A stretch of DNA of 64,000 nt from Bacteroides mediterraneensis (GTDB taxonomy: Bacteria; Bacteroidota; Bacteroidia; Bacteroidales; Bacteroidaceae), in the NCBI RefSeq assembly GCF_016900355.1, contig NZ_JACJKA010000009.1:41304-105303 (forward strand), in the 5' to 3' direction. How positions within the stretch are numbered: the first letter of the stretch is position 1; the number at the start of each line of letters is the position of its first letter. The notes beneath the pieces are model-generated. The model did not search any database, was not told the DNA's origin, and was given only the letters and a program-made list of their open reading frames with translations. The position numbers and the translations under genes were made by a program. Below are positions 9,621-18,928 of the stretch, piece after piece.

Positions 9621-10154
9621 TTAGAATTCGTAATCGATACCAATGGAAATGTTTTCCATATCCAAACCGACACCAAATCCGTTTCCTTCCATATCACGAT
9701 AATAATCGTCGCGATAACCGGCAAAGCCCACCTTTGTAATGAAGCTGAAATGGTCGTTCAATTTCAAGGCCAGACCCGGCTTTACACCAATTTCAAAACC
9801 GTTCACAGCATCCGCATGTTTTGCCTTATAGGTAGAAAAGCCGAATCCCATATCCAGGAACAAACGTACGATTTTATTTTCGTAGAATGAATAACGGGCA
9901 TACGGAGCAAAAGCAAAGGCATTGGTATCTATTTCATGCTCTCCGTCATATCCTTTATATGCATAAGCCAGTTCCACACCTACTGCCCATTTCTCACTCA
10001 AATTATAACCTACATCCGGGGTAATGGAGAATGAAGCCTTATCCACATCATTGTTTCTCCACAAGCTGATGCCACCTCCCAGATATACACCTTCCTGTGC
10101 ACTGGCTGAGATTGCCGCCATGACAATCACCACAAGTAAAAATAATTTTTTCAT
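9621..10154 (-). CDS. Small outer-membrane beta-barrel protein
   Basis: A 177-residue protein: signal peptide MKKLFLLVVIVMAAISASAQ, then strands such as GVYLGGGISLWR, WAVGVELAYAYKG and FLDMGFGFSTYKA, ending IGIDYEF with a terminal Phe. This is the Bacteroidetes OmpA/opacity-like outer-membrane barrel fold. I place the start at 10154 because the signal peptide begins there; the longer frame would run into the small gene upstream. It ends in a strong terminator. Confidence 0.87.
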   Translation of the reverse strand: MKKLFLLVVIVMAAISASAQEGVYLGGGISLWRNNDVDKASFSITPDVGYNLSEKWAVGVELAYAYKGYDGEHEIDTNAFAFAPYARYSFYENKIVRLFLDMGFGFSTYKAKHADAVNGFEIGVKPGLALKLNDHFSFITKVGFAGYRDDYYRDMEGNGFGVGLDMENISIGIDYEF

Positions 10155-10222
10155 AATCGTCTTTTTTGTTCTACAATTTATTTTGATACACTTTTCTCTT
10201 TTCATTCCAAGATTCCGGATGC

Positions 10223-10417
10223 TCAACCCTGTTTATGTCGGTTGGCTCTCCGGCGACGATACTCCGCCTTCATCTTGGCAGAGCCCGAACCATGAAGTCC
10301 CGTGATGTACGTTTTCTTCTTGGCTTTCGTCTTTACCTTTTCTTCTTTCTTCTTTCCATCCGAAGATTTGCTTCCCTTAAAGACAATCCCTTCGGTCAAT
10401 ATCTTTTCAATATCCAT
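10223..10417 (-). CDS. Small highly basic protein of unknown function
   Basis: 64 residues, more than a third Lys or Arg, with a KKKEEKVKTKAKKK run and a C-terminal YRRRRANRHK tail. It lies 7 bp downstream of the M23 peptidase gene on the same strand, which supports translation as the last gene of that operon. I recognise no domain. The composition suggests binding to nucleic acid or the ribosome, but that is inference. It could also be a chance frame. Confidence 0.5.
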   Translation of the reverse strand: MDIEKILTEGIVFKGSKSSDGKKKEEKVKTKAKKKTYITGLHGSGSAKMKAEYRRRRANRHKQG

Positions 10418-10424
10418 AATCTGC

Positions 10425-11042
10425 TTATTTTTTAGGTTGTAATCTTACATGCTTACCCGACTTTGTACAAATCAAGGTACGTTTCAGAGGCTGGCGCGTC
10501 TGCATATTAAACAAGAGTCCGGGACTGAAATGCTGTCCGTTCACCCGCAGTTCAAAATGAAGATGTTCCGTAGTAGCCCGTCCAGACCGCCCAGTCAGCG
10601 CAATGACCTGTCCAGCTTTCACCGTATCACCTGATTGCACCAAATTCTTAGAGTTATGGCTGTACACGGTTTCCAATCCATTGGCATGACGCACTACAAT
10701 CACTTTTCCATATCCACCATAATGCTTGGCCATGCGCACTACGCCATCGAACACACACACTATGGAATCATTGGCTTTCGTTTTAATGTCTGACCCGGAA
10801 TGTCCACCCCGGCTTCCGTAGGCCGAAATCACTTTCCCATTGCGAAGCGGAAAGCAGAATTGCGAATCGGCCAGACATTCCAGATGAATTTCAAAACGAT
10901 TCCCTTTGGCAAACAATCCTGGAGTCTGCACCCTGATATGATTGCGTTCCATAGACGTGAACCCGGAGGATACCGGTTCACCGGCCTGAATGCTTCCTAC
11001 CCAGAAACACCACAGCAGCATCATCCATACAATCTGTTTCAT
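10425..11042 (-). CDS. M23-family (LytM-type) metallopeptidase
   Basis: A 205-residue exported protein with signal peptide ending SIQAG and a LytM domain. Zinc ligands are visible as GGHSGSDI (H-x3-D) and HLHFE (H-x-H). The family cuts peptide cross-links in peptidoglycan or activates other wall enzymes. It is next to pgeF, another wall-linked gene, and lies 1 bp from the B3/4-domain gene, so it belongs to the same operon. Confidence 0.88.
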   Translation of the reverse strand: MKQIVWMMLLWCFWVGSIQAGEPVSSGFTSMERNHIRVQTPGLFAKGNRFEIHLECLADSQFCFPLRNGKVISAYGSRGGHSGSDIKTKANDSIVCVFDGVVRMAKHYGGYGKVIVVRHANGLETVYSHNSKNLVQSGDTVKAGQVIALTGRSGRATTEHLHFELRVNGQHFSPGLLFNMQTRQPLKRTLICTKSGKHVRLQPKK

Positions 11043-11043
11043 C

Positions 11044-11712
11044 TTACTTAAAATAATAAAGTTCTACATCTTGGGCATCCGCAAATTCTTTCAGCAAGTT
11101 CACCATATAGTTCACAGACTCTTCCAGTCCCTCACTGCCACTATATCCGTTCATAATCGCCAACAGATGAGTGGTGTTTTCCGAGATTTTCGTCCGTTCA
11201 TTGTCACTGGTCGGCGTACCGATACCTCCCACGGCATCCCGGTACACCGGCATGCCTTCAATGTTCAATTCTCCACGGCCAATACCCTCGTAAGGCTCAC
11301 CCGCCTTTCCGATTCCTAACACCAGTTTGTCGCCCTGAATCTTGTCACGGTCAAAACCACCGATGGAGTGACCGCTGTAGATAGACGCCAAATTAATCAA
11401 ATCGACCAGCGTATCTATCTGATACAAAGAAAGTCCTCTCAACAACCTGCGGCACAAGGCTTCCGAAGAAGGCCGATAACGGCTGGGATCCTTTCCACAT
11501 TTTTTATAGGCTTGACGAGTGGCCTGAATAGCCGGCATCTCCTTGATGGAATCTACCGTATATTTCTGGCGATAAAGTTCCGTAAACTCATCAATCTTTT
11601 TCCACAAAGCTTCACTATACGGTGAATTTTTCACGGTTGCAAAAACGGCTGCTCCGCGAAACTGCGGCCAAGCCTGCCGCAATTCTTCTGATACTTCAAT
11701 TTTCAAATCCAT
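11044..11712 (-). CDS. B3/B4 tRNA-binding domain protein (PheRS beta editing-domain homologue)
   Basis: A 222-residue free-standing B3/4 domain, the editing domain otherwise found inside the phenylalanyl-tRNA synthetase beta chain. Typical segments are TRQAYKKCGKDPSRYRPSSE, LVDLINLASIYSGHSIGG and YRDAVGGIGTPTSD. Free-standing members are usually thought to clear mischarged aminoacyl-tRNA, though the substrate of this group is not settled. It sits in an operon between pgeF and the M23 peptidase. Confidence 0.85.
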   Translation of the reverse strand: MDLKIEVSEELRQAWPQFRGAAVFATVKNSPYSEALWKKIDEFTELYRQKYTVDSIKEMPAIQATRQAYKKCGKDPSRYRPSSEALCRRLLRGLSLYQIDTLVDLINLASIYSGHSIGGFDRDKIQGDKLVLGIGKAGEPYEGIGRGELNIEGMPVYRDAVGGIGTPTSDNERTKISENTTHLLAIMNGYSGSEGLEESVNYMVNLLKEFADAQDVELYYFK

Positions 11713-11730
11713 TCCGCAAAACTCTCCTTC

Positions 11731-12537
11731 CTATTTTTCCATTCGCATAATTCCCGACAGAATACGTCCGGAGTGAATTCCCAACCTGCGTGCCGAGAAA
11801 AAGTCCGTAGCATGCTGATAGGTACAGATACCTGCCAATTCCACATTGGACGCCTTTACTCCTTTAGAAAGCAACTGAATACGGTTGGCCTCCCATAAAT
11901 CGATGTGCCACTTCGCATACCGTCGGGCTATCTTAGCCATATCAAATCCGGCAGTTTTAAAGGCTTCGTACACTTCCTCGCCCACCTCGAATGCCTCGAG
12001 CGAAATACCGGGACCAATGCAAGCCCGCACATCTTCTCCCTTCGTGCCGTAAAGTTCACTCATCCGGTCAAGGGTTTTCTCCACAATCCGGGCTACCGTA
12101 CCCCTCCATCCGGCATGAATGGCGGCCATTGCCTTGTGCTTCGTATCGTAACAAAGCACCGGAATGCAGTCGGCTGTAGAGATACACAGGCAGACTCCCG
12201 GGCAATCACTCACCAAGGCATCCACCCCTTCCAGGAGTTCTTTTTGCTTTTCTGAAGCAAGTCCGACAAACGTCTCATCTATCTCTCTCACCTCCGTACC
12301 ATGCGTCTGATGAGGGATTACCAGCATTTCCGGTCGGACCGGCATCAGTGAGCACAACAGCTTCCGGTTCTGTTCTACTTTTTCAGGATCATCCCCACAA
12401 TAATGGTTACAGTTGAACGAGGCATAATTTCCTTCACTGTACCCCCCATGACGGGTAGTAGAAAAACAAAAGATGTCGGCGCACGAATTCGTCAGCCCGT
12501 ACACCCACATCCTTTTATCCTCTGTCAGGTTATTCAT
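11731..12537 (-). CDS. pgeF: Peptidoglycan editing factor PgeF (YfiH, multicopper-oxidase-like fold)
   Basis: A 268-residue member of the YfiH/DUF152 family, which keeps non-standard amino acids such as L-Ser out of the muropeptide stem and has also been reported as a purine nucleoside phosphorylase/deaminase. The conserved residues are present: HQTHG (zinc), ADCIPVL with its Cys, and HAGWRGT. I choose 12537 as the start because TAATG there overlaps the obg stop by one base; the longer frame would extend into obg. Confidence 0.9.
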   Translation of the reverse strand: MNNLTEDKRMWVYGLTNSCADIFCFSTTRHGGYSEGNYASFNCNHYCGDDPEKVEQNRKLLCSLMPVRPEMLVIPHQTHGTEVREIDETFVGLASEKQKELLEGVDALVSDCPGVCLCISTADCIPVLCYDTKHKAMAAIHAGWRGTVARIVEKTLDRMSELYGTKGEDVRACIGPGISLEAFEVGEEVYEAFKTAGFDMAKIARRYAKWHIDLWEANRIQLLSKGVKASNVELAGICTYQHATDFFSARRLGIHSGRILSGIMRMEK

Positions 12538-13721
12538 TACTTCTGTGTTTCGTCGTCCCAATCTTCTTCTTCGTACTCGTAATCAAAGTCATCTTCGTCT
12601 GTATCCTCCTCGTATTCATACTCGAAGTCCTCGTCCTCACCCATATCTTCCAGCTCTTTCTGGAGTTTCTTCAGGTCTTTCGGACGATGTACGATGGCTT
12701 CCCGACGTACGGCTTCCAACTGGTTACTGTCTTTATTCAATTCGGTCCACAACAGGTCTTTCAACTGTTGGATACCCATCCCGGACACGGAAGAAATAAA
12801 GACATGAGGTATATCTTCAGGCAATGTAGGCTCCAGCATCTGCATCAACTCCTCGTCCAGCATATCACACTTCGTGATAGCCAGTACCCGCTGCTTGTCC
12901 AGCATCTCCGGATTGAAGGTAGCCAGCTCATGGAGCAGAATCTCATACTCCTTCCGGATGTCGTCCGTATCGCCCGGCACCATGAACAGCAGCAACGAGT
13001 TACGTTCGATATGACGCAAGAAACGCAATCCCAGTCCCTTTCCTTCACTGGCTCCTTCAATGATACCCGGGATGTCCGCCATCACGAACGACTTGCCATC
13101 GCGATAGGACACGATGCCCAGATTCGGCTCCAGCGTGGTAAAAGGATAGTTGGCTATCTTCGGGCGTGCCGCAGAAACGGCCGCCAGCAAAGTCGATTTT
13201 CCCGCATTCGGGAAACCTACCAGACCCACATCTGCCAATAATTTCAATTCCAAAATCACCGTCATCTCCTGCATGGGTTCCCCCGGTTGTGCAAAACGAG
13301 GTGCCTGACGGGTCGCTGTACGGAAATGCCAGTTTCCCAGTCCGCCACGTCCGCCTTTCAGCAAGATGACTTCTTGTCCGTGCTCCGTTACGTCGCACAC
13401 ATATTCGCCGGTTTCGGCATTATAAACTACGGTTCCGCATGGAACCTCGATGACCTTGTCTGCCCCGTCTTTTCCGAAGCTCTTGTTCTTCGAACCGTTT
13501 CCACCATGTTCCGCAAACACGTGACGGTCATACTTCAGGTGCAGCAACGTCCAATAATTGCGGTTTCCCCGCAAAATCACATGACCTCCTCTACCACCGT
13601 CGCCACCGTCTGGACCTCCGTTGGGCATATACTTCTCACGGCGCATGTGCACCGAACCGCGGCCTCCTTTTCCGGAGCGGCAATAGATTTTTACGTAATC
13701 AACAAAATTCGATTCAGCCAT
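12537..13721 (-). CDS. obg: Obg family GTPase
   Basis: A 394-residue essential GTPase of late 50S ribosome assembly and stress control. Domains in order: the glycine-rich Obg fold (residues 1-158, [20 protein letters not shown]), a G domain with [18 protein letters not shown] and TKCD, and a very acidic C-terminal tail of Asp/Glu/Tyr typical of Bacteroidetes Obg. It sits after adk and overlaps pgeF by one base. Confidence 0.95.
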   Translation of the reverse strand: MAESNFVDYVKIYCRSGKGGRGSVHMRREKYMPNGGPDGGDGGRGGHVILRGNRNYWTLLHLKYDRHVFAEHGGNGSKNKSFGKDGADKVIEVPCGTVVYNAETGEYVCDVTEHGQEVILLKGGRGGLGNWHFRTATRQAPRFAQPGEPMQEMTVILELKLLADVGLVGFPNAGKSTLLAAVSAARPKIANYPFTTLEPNLGIVSYRDGKSFVMADIPGIIEGASEGKGLGLRFLRHIERNSLLLFMVPGDTDDIRKEYEILLHELATFNPEMLDKQRVLAITKCDMLDEELMQMLEPTLPEDIPHVFISSVSGMGIQQLKDLLWTELNKDSNQLEAVRREAIVHRPKDLKKLQKELEDMGEDEDFEYEYEEDTDEDDFDYEYEEEDWDDETQK

Positions 13722-13776
13722 AATTTAAAGTTTAAGAACTGGCAGACTGTCACCAGCCCGCCAGTTTATCCATTAT

Positions 13777-14346
13777 TTAAAGTTTATCGATAGCTGCGCA
13801 AATGTCAGCGAAGATACCTTCCATGGTACCCAGACCCTGGATGTGGCAATATTTACCGTCGTTCTTGTACCAGTCAATCAACGGAGCAGTCTGAGAATGA
13901 TATACAACCAGACGTTTCTTGATGGTTTCTTCATTATCGTCGGCACGACCTGATTCCTGTCCACGTTTGATCAGACGAGTCATCAGTTCATCTTCCGGTA
14001 CTTCCAGGTCGAGCATGATAGACACTTCCTGACCACGTTCCTTCAACATCTTTTTCAAAGCCTCAGCCTGAGCGATGGTACGAGGAAATCCGTCGAAGAT
14101 TACACCTTTGCTGTCTTTGAAGCTGTCGAACACGCTAGCCAGAATGTCAATCATCAATGCATCAGGAATCAGCTGACCATTGTCGATATAACCTTTGGCT
14201 GTTTTGCCCAGTTCTGTACCGTTTTTGATTTCTGCACGCAATACATCTCCCGTAGAAATATGGTTCAAACCATATTTTTCCACAATACGAGCACTCTGAG
14301 TTCCTTTACCTGAACCCGGAGCACCAAAAATTACAATATTCAACAT
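13777..14346 (-). CDS. adk: Adenylate kinase
   Basis: Converts AMP and ATP to two ADP. The 189-residue protein has the P-loop GAPGSGKGTQS at residues 7-17, the AMP-binding DGFPRT motif and a short LID without zinc cysteines, the compact form usual in Bacteroidetes. It lies between hpt (28 bp upstream) and obg (55 bp downstream) in one operon of nucleotide and GTPase genes. Confidence 0.96.
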   Translation of the reverse strand: MLNIVIFGAPGSGKGTQSARIVEKYGLNHISTGDVLRAEIKNGTELGKTAKGYIDNGQLIPDALMIDILASVFDSFKDSKGVIFDGFPRTIAQAEALKKMLKERGQEVSIMLDLEVPEDELMTRLIKRGQESGRADDNEETIKKRLVVYHSQTAPLIDWYKNDGKYCHIQGLGTMEGIFADICAAIDKL

Positions 14347-14374
14347 GTTGTTTTAGATATGATTTATAAAAAAA

Positions 14375-14911
14375 TTATTCAATCACCGTATAAATGTCGC
14401 GATAGTTCCGGCCCAGCCCGTCATAGTCCAGTCCGTATCCCACAATAAAGTCGTTCGGGATGCGCATGGCCACGTAATGGATATCCAAATCCACCTTCAG
14501 TTTATCCGGTTTTACCAGCAGGGTGGCAATGCGGATTTCCTTCGGATGACGTGCCTTCAAGGTTTCCAGCAGACGCTGCATGGTCAGTCCCGTATCCACA
14601 ATATCTTCCACAATCACGACCGTACGCCCGGTAATGTCTTCATTCAACCCTACCAGTTCCTTTACCTTGCCCGTAGAAGCCGTTCCTTCGTACGAAGCCA
14701 GTTTCACGAATGAAATCTCACACGGAATCGTCAGATGTTTCATCAAATCGGCCGTGAACATGAACGAGCCGTTCAACACACTCAAAAACAGCGGTTTCTC
14801 ACCCTCCAAATCACGGTTAATTTCATTAGCTACACGCGCTACTTCCTTCAAAATATTCGCTTCCGGGATAAACGTCTTAAAACGTTTGTCTTTTATCTGA
14901 ATCGTTTCCAT
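14375..14911 (-). CDS. hpt: Hypoxanthine phosphoribosyltransferase
   Basis: Salvages hypoxanthine (and usually guanine) with PRPP to IMP or GMP. The 178-residue protein carries the PRPP-binding motif VVIVEDIVDTGLT and the flexible-loop region LASYEGTASTGKV. It is the first gene of the hpt-adk-obg-pgeF run, with a -7 box 28 bp upstream. Confidence 0.95.
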   Translation of the reverse strand: METIQIKDKRFKTFIPEANILKEVARVANEINRDLEGEKPLFLSVLNGSFMFTADLMKHLTIPCEISFVKLASYEGTASTGKVKELVGLNEDITGRTVVIVEDIVDTGLTMQRLLETLKARHPKEIRIATLLVKPDKLKVDLDIHYVAMRIPNDFIVGYGLDYDGLGRNYRDIYTVIE

Positions 14912-14938
14912 GTTATGATGTAGTTTTTAGAAATTGCG

Positions 14939-14946
14939 CAAATTTA
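14939..14946 (-). promoter_or_regulatory. Predicted -7 box for the hpt operon
   Basis: TAAATTTG on the minus strand matches TAnnTTTG 28 bp before the hpt start. No convincing -33 element was seen. Confidence 0.5.
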
Positions 14947-15068
14947 CGGATTTTCCCTAAAACCGCCACACATCCCTTTGAGTATTTAAAGATATTTTCA
15001 ATAGAACATATACACCATTCAGGGCTTTTTTCGTACTTTTACCGACAAAATAGCTTTTTATATATACA

Positions 15069-16586
15069 ATGAAGATTTTAAGTTGTACACAACAAAAAGA
15101 AGCCGATGCATATACCATCGCCCACGAATCCATATTGTCTATTAACCTCATGGAAAAAGCAGCCGGTCTGCTGGCACAAGCCATCAGCGACCGCTGGGAT
15201 AAGTCACACCGCATCATCGTCTTTGCCGGTCCAGGCAACAACGGAGGCGATGCGCTGGCTGTAGCTCGCATCCTTTTCCTGAAACATTATCCGGTAGAAG
15301 TCTACCTGTTCAACGTAAAAGGCACTCTTTCCGAAGAATGCCTCACCAACGTACAGCGGTTGAAAGAAAGCGGATTTGCCAATTATACAGAAGTCAGCAG
15401 CCAATTTGACCCTCCACAATTAGGCACCCACGACGTCGTAGTAGACGGACTGTTCGGGTCCGGCCTCAACAAGCCGCTGAGTGGAGGCTTTGCTGCTGTA
15501 GTACAATACATCAACGCTTCCCCCTCCCAGGTGGTATCCATTGATATCCCCTCCGGACTGATGGGTGAAGACAATACGCACAACATCCGTCAGAATATCA
15601 TCAAGGCCGACCTGACCCTGAGCATCCAGCTGCCGAAACTTTCTTTCCTGTTTGCGGAGAATGCCGACATTGTAGGCGAATGGCAACTGCTCGACATCGG
15701 CATCAGCCGTGAATTCATAGAGAAGGCCAAGACTCCGTACTTCATCACCGAAGCAAAGGAAATGCATGACCTGATCAAACCCCGAAAGAAGTTCGCCCAC
15801 AAAGGCATGTTCGGTCACGGACTGCTGGTAGCCGGTTCCTACGGTATGGGAGGAGCCGCCTTGCTGGCCTCAAAGGCCTGCCTTCGCTCGGGCATCGGCC
15901 TGCTCACCGTACATACGCCTATATGCAATCATGACCTGGTTCAAGCCTATGTGCCCGAAGCCATTGTACAAGACGACGTTCACGACCGTTACTTTGCCGA
16001 AGCGGCCGACCTCGACAATTTCCAAGCCGTAGCCATCGGTCCGGGACTGGGACAGGATGAAGTAACCGTGCAGGCCCTTTTCGACCAGATCAGCAACTGC
16101 TACATTCCTTTGGTACTCGATGCGGATGCCTTGAATATTTTCAGCAACTACCGCAATTACCTGACCCGTATTCCCCGCCACAGCATCCTTACTCCCCACG
16201 TCAAGGAACTGGAGCGTATCATCGGCCGTTGCAGCAACGGTTTTGAAAGACTGTCCAAAGCAAAGGAACTGGCTGCCTACCTGCAATGCTACATCGTATT
16301 GAAAGGAGCCTGGACCGCTGTCATCACGCCCGACGGAGAGACTTACTTCAATCCGACAGGCAATCCGGGCATGGCCACTGCCGGCAGCGGAGACGTGCTG
16401 ACAGGCATCATCCTGTCTCTTCTTTCACAAGGATACACGCAAGAGGAGGCTTGCCGCTTAGGAGTCTACGTACACGGCTTGGCCGGTGACATCGCCTGCC
16501 AGCAAAAAGGAGTGATCAGCATGACTTCCGGCGACATCATTGAAGCCTTGCCCGAAGCCTGGAAACAATTAACGGAAACCAAATGA
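15069..16586 (+). CDS. nnr: Bifunctional NAD(P)H-hydrate epimerase / ADP-dependent NAD(P)H-hydrate dehydratase
   Basis: Repairs hydrated NAD(P)H: the N-terminal YjeF_N domain (about residues 1-215, GPGNNGGDALAVAR) epimerises R- and S-NADHX, and the C-terminal carbohydrate-kinase-like domain (about 225-500, NPGMATAGSGDVLTGI) dehydrates S-NADHX using ADP. The 505-residue length is normal for the fused enzyme. Its stop overlaps the start of the DUF4831 gene (ATGA), so the two are probably co-translated. Confidence 0.95.
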   Translation: MKILSCTQQKEADAYTIAHESILSINLMEKAAGLLAQAISDRWDKSHRIIVFAGPGNNGGDALAVARILFLKHYPVEVYLFNVKGTLSEECLTNVQRLKESGFANYTEVSSQFDPPQLGTHDVVVDGLFGSGLNKPLSGGFAAVVQYINASPSQVVSIDIPSGLMGEDNTHNIRQNIIKADLTLSIQLPKLSFLFAENADIVGEWQLLDIGISREFIEKAKTPYFITEAKEMHDLIKPRKKFAHKGMFGHGLLVAGSYGMGGAALLASKACLRSGIGLLTVHTPICNHDLVQAYVPEAIVQDDVHDRYFAEAADLDNFQAVAIGPGLGQDEVTVQALFDQISNCYIPLVLDADALNIFSNYRNYLTRIPRHSILTPHVKELERIIGRCSNGFERLSKAKELAAYLQCYIVLKGAWTAVITPDGETYFNPTGNPGMATAGSGDVLTGIILSLLSQGYTQEEACRLGVYVHGLAGDIACQQKGVISMTSGDIIEALPEAWKQLTETK

Positions 16587-17629
16587 CAAACCATATGAAA
16601 AGAGGAATCATCGCATTGGGATTGCTGGCCTCTCTGAGCGCCTATTCCCAGGAAAGCTACGTGCCACAGGAAGGTGAAGGCATTGTCTACTTCCTGCCGA
16701 AGACCAAAGTAGCCATCGACATCGTCGCCACCAAGGTGGATTATCAACCGGGTGACTTTTACCTCTATGCCAGCCGGTATCTGCGGCTGAATGATATCAG
16801 TACGAAACCTGAAACCCACTGGGAAATCAAAGACATCCACGTACGACTGGCAGGAGTACCCGACTCCACCAAGGCTTACATCATGAAGCTGAAAGACAAA
16901 AGCGTGGCTTCTAACATACAGCTGACAGACAACGGAATCGTGAAAGCCATCAACACGACCTCCACGGAGCAAGAATCGCTTCCCGACTACAAACTGGAAA
17001 CGCCCCAGCCCCACGAAAATGCCAGCAAATATATGACCGAAGACATTCTCATGGCGGGTTCCAGTGCCAAAATGGCCGAACTGACCGCTCGGGAAATCTA
17101 TAACATCCGCGACAGCAAGAATCTTATCCTGCGCGGACAAGCGGACACCATGCCTAAAGACGGGGCTTCCCTGCAATTGGTCATCGACCAGCTTAACAAG
17201 CAAGAGAAAGCACTGATGCAAGCCTTTACCGGCATTACCGACCGTACAGACAAGGTTTTCACCATTCTGGTAGAACCAGGAGATAACGTGAAGGAACAAA
17301 TCGCCGCACGCTTCTCCACCCAATTGGGAGTGCTCCCCACCAATAACCTCGCCGGAGACCCGATTTACGTGTCCGTACGCAACACCTCAAACCTGCCCGT
17401 ATCGGAAGACGGCAAGAAGAAGAAAAAAGACGGTATCATCTACAACGTACCGGGCAAAGGAAAAGTCACCGTCACCTATCAGGGCAAGAAGCTTTTCGAT
17501 GACGAGATGTCGTTTACCCAATTCGGCTATACCGAAGTGCTGGTAGACGGCCTGTTTGACAAGAAAGTCAATACCCGTGTCATTTTCAACCCCACTACGG
17601 GTGGAATCGTAAAAATTGACAAGGACTGA
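16583..17629 (+). CDS. DUF4831-family protein, exported
   Basis: A 348-residue Bacteroidetes-specific protein of unknown function. It has a signal peptide (KRGIIALGLLASLSAYSQ) and a mature domain beginning EGIVYFLPKTKVAIDIVATK, features I associate with DUF4831. A second ATG at 16595 gives a more standard signal peptide, but the first overlaps the nnr stop in the usual coupled way. The gene ends in a strong terminator. Confidence 0.8.
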   Translation: MTNHMKRGIIALGLLASLSAYSQESYVPQEGEGIVYFLPKTKVAIDIVATKVDYQPGDFYLYASRYLRLNDISTKPETHWEIKDIHVRLAGVPDSTKAYIMKLKDKSVASNIQLTDNGIVKAINTTSTEQESLPDYKLETPQPHENASKYMTEDILMAGSSAKMAELTAREIYNIRDSKNLILRGQADTMPKDGASLQLVIDQLNKQEKALMQAFTGITDRTDKVFTILVEPGDNVKEQIAARFSTQLGVLPTNNLAGDPIYVSVRNTSNLPVSEDGKKKKKDGIIYNVPGKGKVTVTYQGKKLFDDEMSFTQFGYTEVLVDGLFDKKVNTRVIFNPTTGGIVKIDKD

Positions 17630-17656
17630 TTCTATCAGAATTTATAAAGATTAGGA

Positions 17657-17698
17657 ATCCCGTTCTCTGTGTGCAATACCGGAGAACGGGATTTTTTT
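17657..17698 (+). terminator. Strong terminator of the nnr-DUF4831 operon
   Basis: Perfect 11-bp stem ATCCCGTTCTC/GAGAACGGGAT (17657-17667 with 17682-17692) followed by a run of seven T. Confidence 0.9.
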
Positions 17699-17858
17699 GT
17701 GGCCCAATCCTCTTATAACCGTAAAGTAGCATACCAAGCTGTGGACAAGACGAAGTCTTTACACGAATACCCGCATTTCCCACATAAAGAGGATTTGTTC
17801 CGGCGTTCCCTCGCAAACCTTTCTTACTCAGGGCATTTTCCTTCAAACACCAAAAAGA

Positions 17859-17952
17859 ATTCTCTGTACCACACTGTGGAATACAAAAACCACAGTGTGG
17901 GATATATATTTCACACTGTGGGACACAAATCCCGCACTGTGAAACAGAGAAT
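17859..17952. repeat. 92-bp intergenic repeat, copy A, four near-palindromes 21 bp apart
   Basis: The element is bounded by a 9-bp inverted repeat ATTCTCTGT/ACAGAGAAT. Inside are four CACACTGTG-like 9-mers beginning at 17870, 17891, 17912 and 17933, exactly 21 bp apart. A copy about 92% identical lies at 51370-51462 in the same orientation. The 560-bp gap between 17630 and 18189 otherwise holds only a terminator and the psd promoter. Short frames across it on both strands are probably not genes. Confidence 0.85.
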
Positions 17953-18132
17953 ATGAAAGAAGATTCAGAAGAAGATGCAAGGGAAAAACAAATTTAAGGA
18001 ACCGTATGGAGAGAATATTTGATGTGGGACTTTCCTCATTTTCACAAAGTAGCAAAAAGCTACAAAAATTGCCAGTTTTTCCACCTTACATAGAGGAAAT
18101 CTTCGTTCTAAGCCGTTTTTCTGTTGCCATTA

Positions 18133-18164
18133 TTTGCAGAGTTCTTAAAATAGCCCTATCTTCG
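18133..18164 (+). promoter_or_regulatory. Predicted promoter of the psd-pssA operon
   Basis: TTTG (18133-18136) and TATCTTCG (18157-18164, one mismatch to TAnnTTTG) are 20 bp apart. A second perfect box, TAACTTTG at 18180-18187, lies too close to the start codon to serve it unless translation begins at 18199. Confidence 0.6.
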
Positions 18165-18189
18165 CACGATAAATACATGTAACTTTGTT

Positions 18190-18885
18190 ATGACCCGAAT
18201 GAACAAGATAAAGAAACTAAAAAAAATCCGACTTCATCACGAAGGTACCCACATACTGATTACCGGTGCAATCCTGTTACTCCTTATAAATATTGCCTTA
18301 TACTGGGGAATAGAATGCAAAATCCCATTCTATCTGGTAGCACTTGTAAGCATCATCGTCTACGGACTGATGGTCAACTTTTTCCGCTGCCCGATACGCT
18401 TGTTTAAAGGGGATACAGAAAAAACAGTCGTGGCACCGGCCGACGGACATGTGGTAGTCATTGAAGAAGTGGACGAACATGAATATTTCCATGACCGTCG
18501 ACTGATGATTTCTATCTTTATGGGGATTACAAACGTACATGCCAACTGGTATCCGGTAGACGGGGTGGTGAAACATGTAGACCACCATAACGGACGCTTC
18601 ATGAAAGCCTGGTTGCCGAAAGCCAGCACAGAAAACGAGCGTTCTATGGTTGTCATTGACACACCGGAAGGCCATACGGTGATGGCCCGTCAGATTGCAG
18701 GAGCCGTAGCCCGACGCATTGTCACTTATGCAGTGCCGGGAGAAGACTGTTACATTGACGAACACATGGGATTCATCAAGTTCGGGTCGCGGGTGGATGT
18801 GTATCTGCCACTGGGCACAGAGGTATGTGTCACGATGGGACAGAAAACAACCGGCAACGAAACAGTGATTGCCCGTCTGCCTTAA
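18190..18885 (+). CDS. psd: Phosphatidylserine decarboxylase proenzyme
   Basis: Makes phosphatidylethanolamine from phosphatidylserine at the inner membrane. The 231-residue short form has two N-terminal membrane segments (about residues 20-60), the APADGHVV motif, and the self-cleavage site GFIKFGSR at Gly199-Ser200, where Ser becomes the pyruvoyl group. Cleavage would give a small C-terminal alpha chain of about 32 residues. It is directly followed by pssA, which makes its substrate. Confidence 0.94.
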   Translation: MTRMNKIKKLKKIRLHHEGTHILITGAILLLLINIALYWGIECKIPFYLVALVSIIVYGLMVNFFRCPIRLFKGDTEKTVVAPADGHVVVIEEVDEHEYFHDRRLMISIFMGITNVHANWYPVDGVVKHVDHHNGRFMKAWLPKASTENERSMVVIDTPEGHTVMARQIAGAVARRIVTYAVPGEDCYIDEHMGFIKFGSRVDVYLPLGTEVCVTMGQKTTGNETVIARLP

Positions 18886-18928
18886 CCCTGAAAAACGACA
18901 TCTTTATACCTTATTTATATATAATATC

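Noticed and set aside
17706..17795. AATCCTCTT/AAGAGGATT inverted repeat in the 17.6-18.2 kb gap
   Set aside because: Only 9 bp with a loop of over 70 bp; likely chance.
17669..17956. A 95-codon plus-strand frame over the 92-bp repeat copy A (and a 70-codon minus frame)
   Set aside because: Both frames owe their HTV/HSV heptad pattern to the 21-bp DNA period. Neither has a good ribosome-binding site or family, and the repeat appears again in a gap at 51370.
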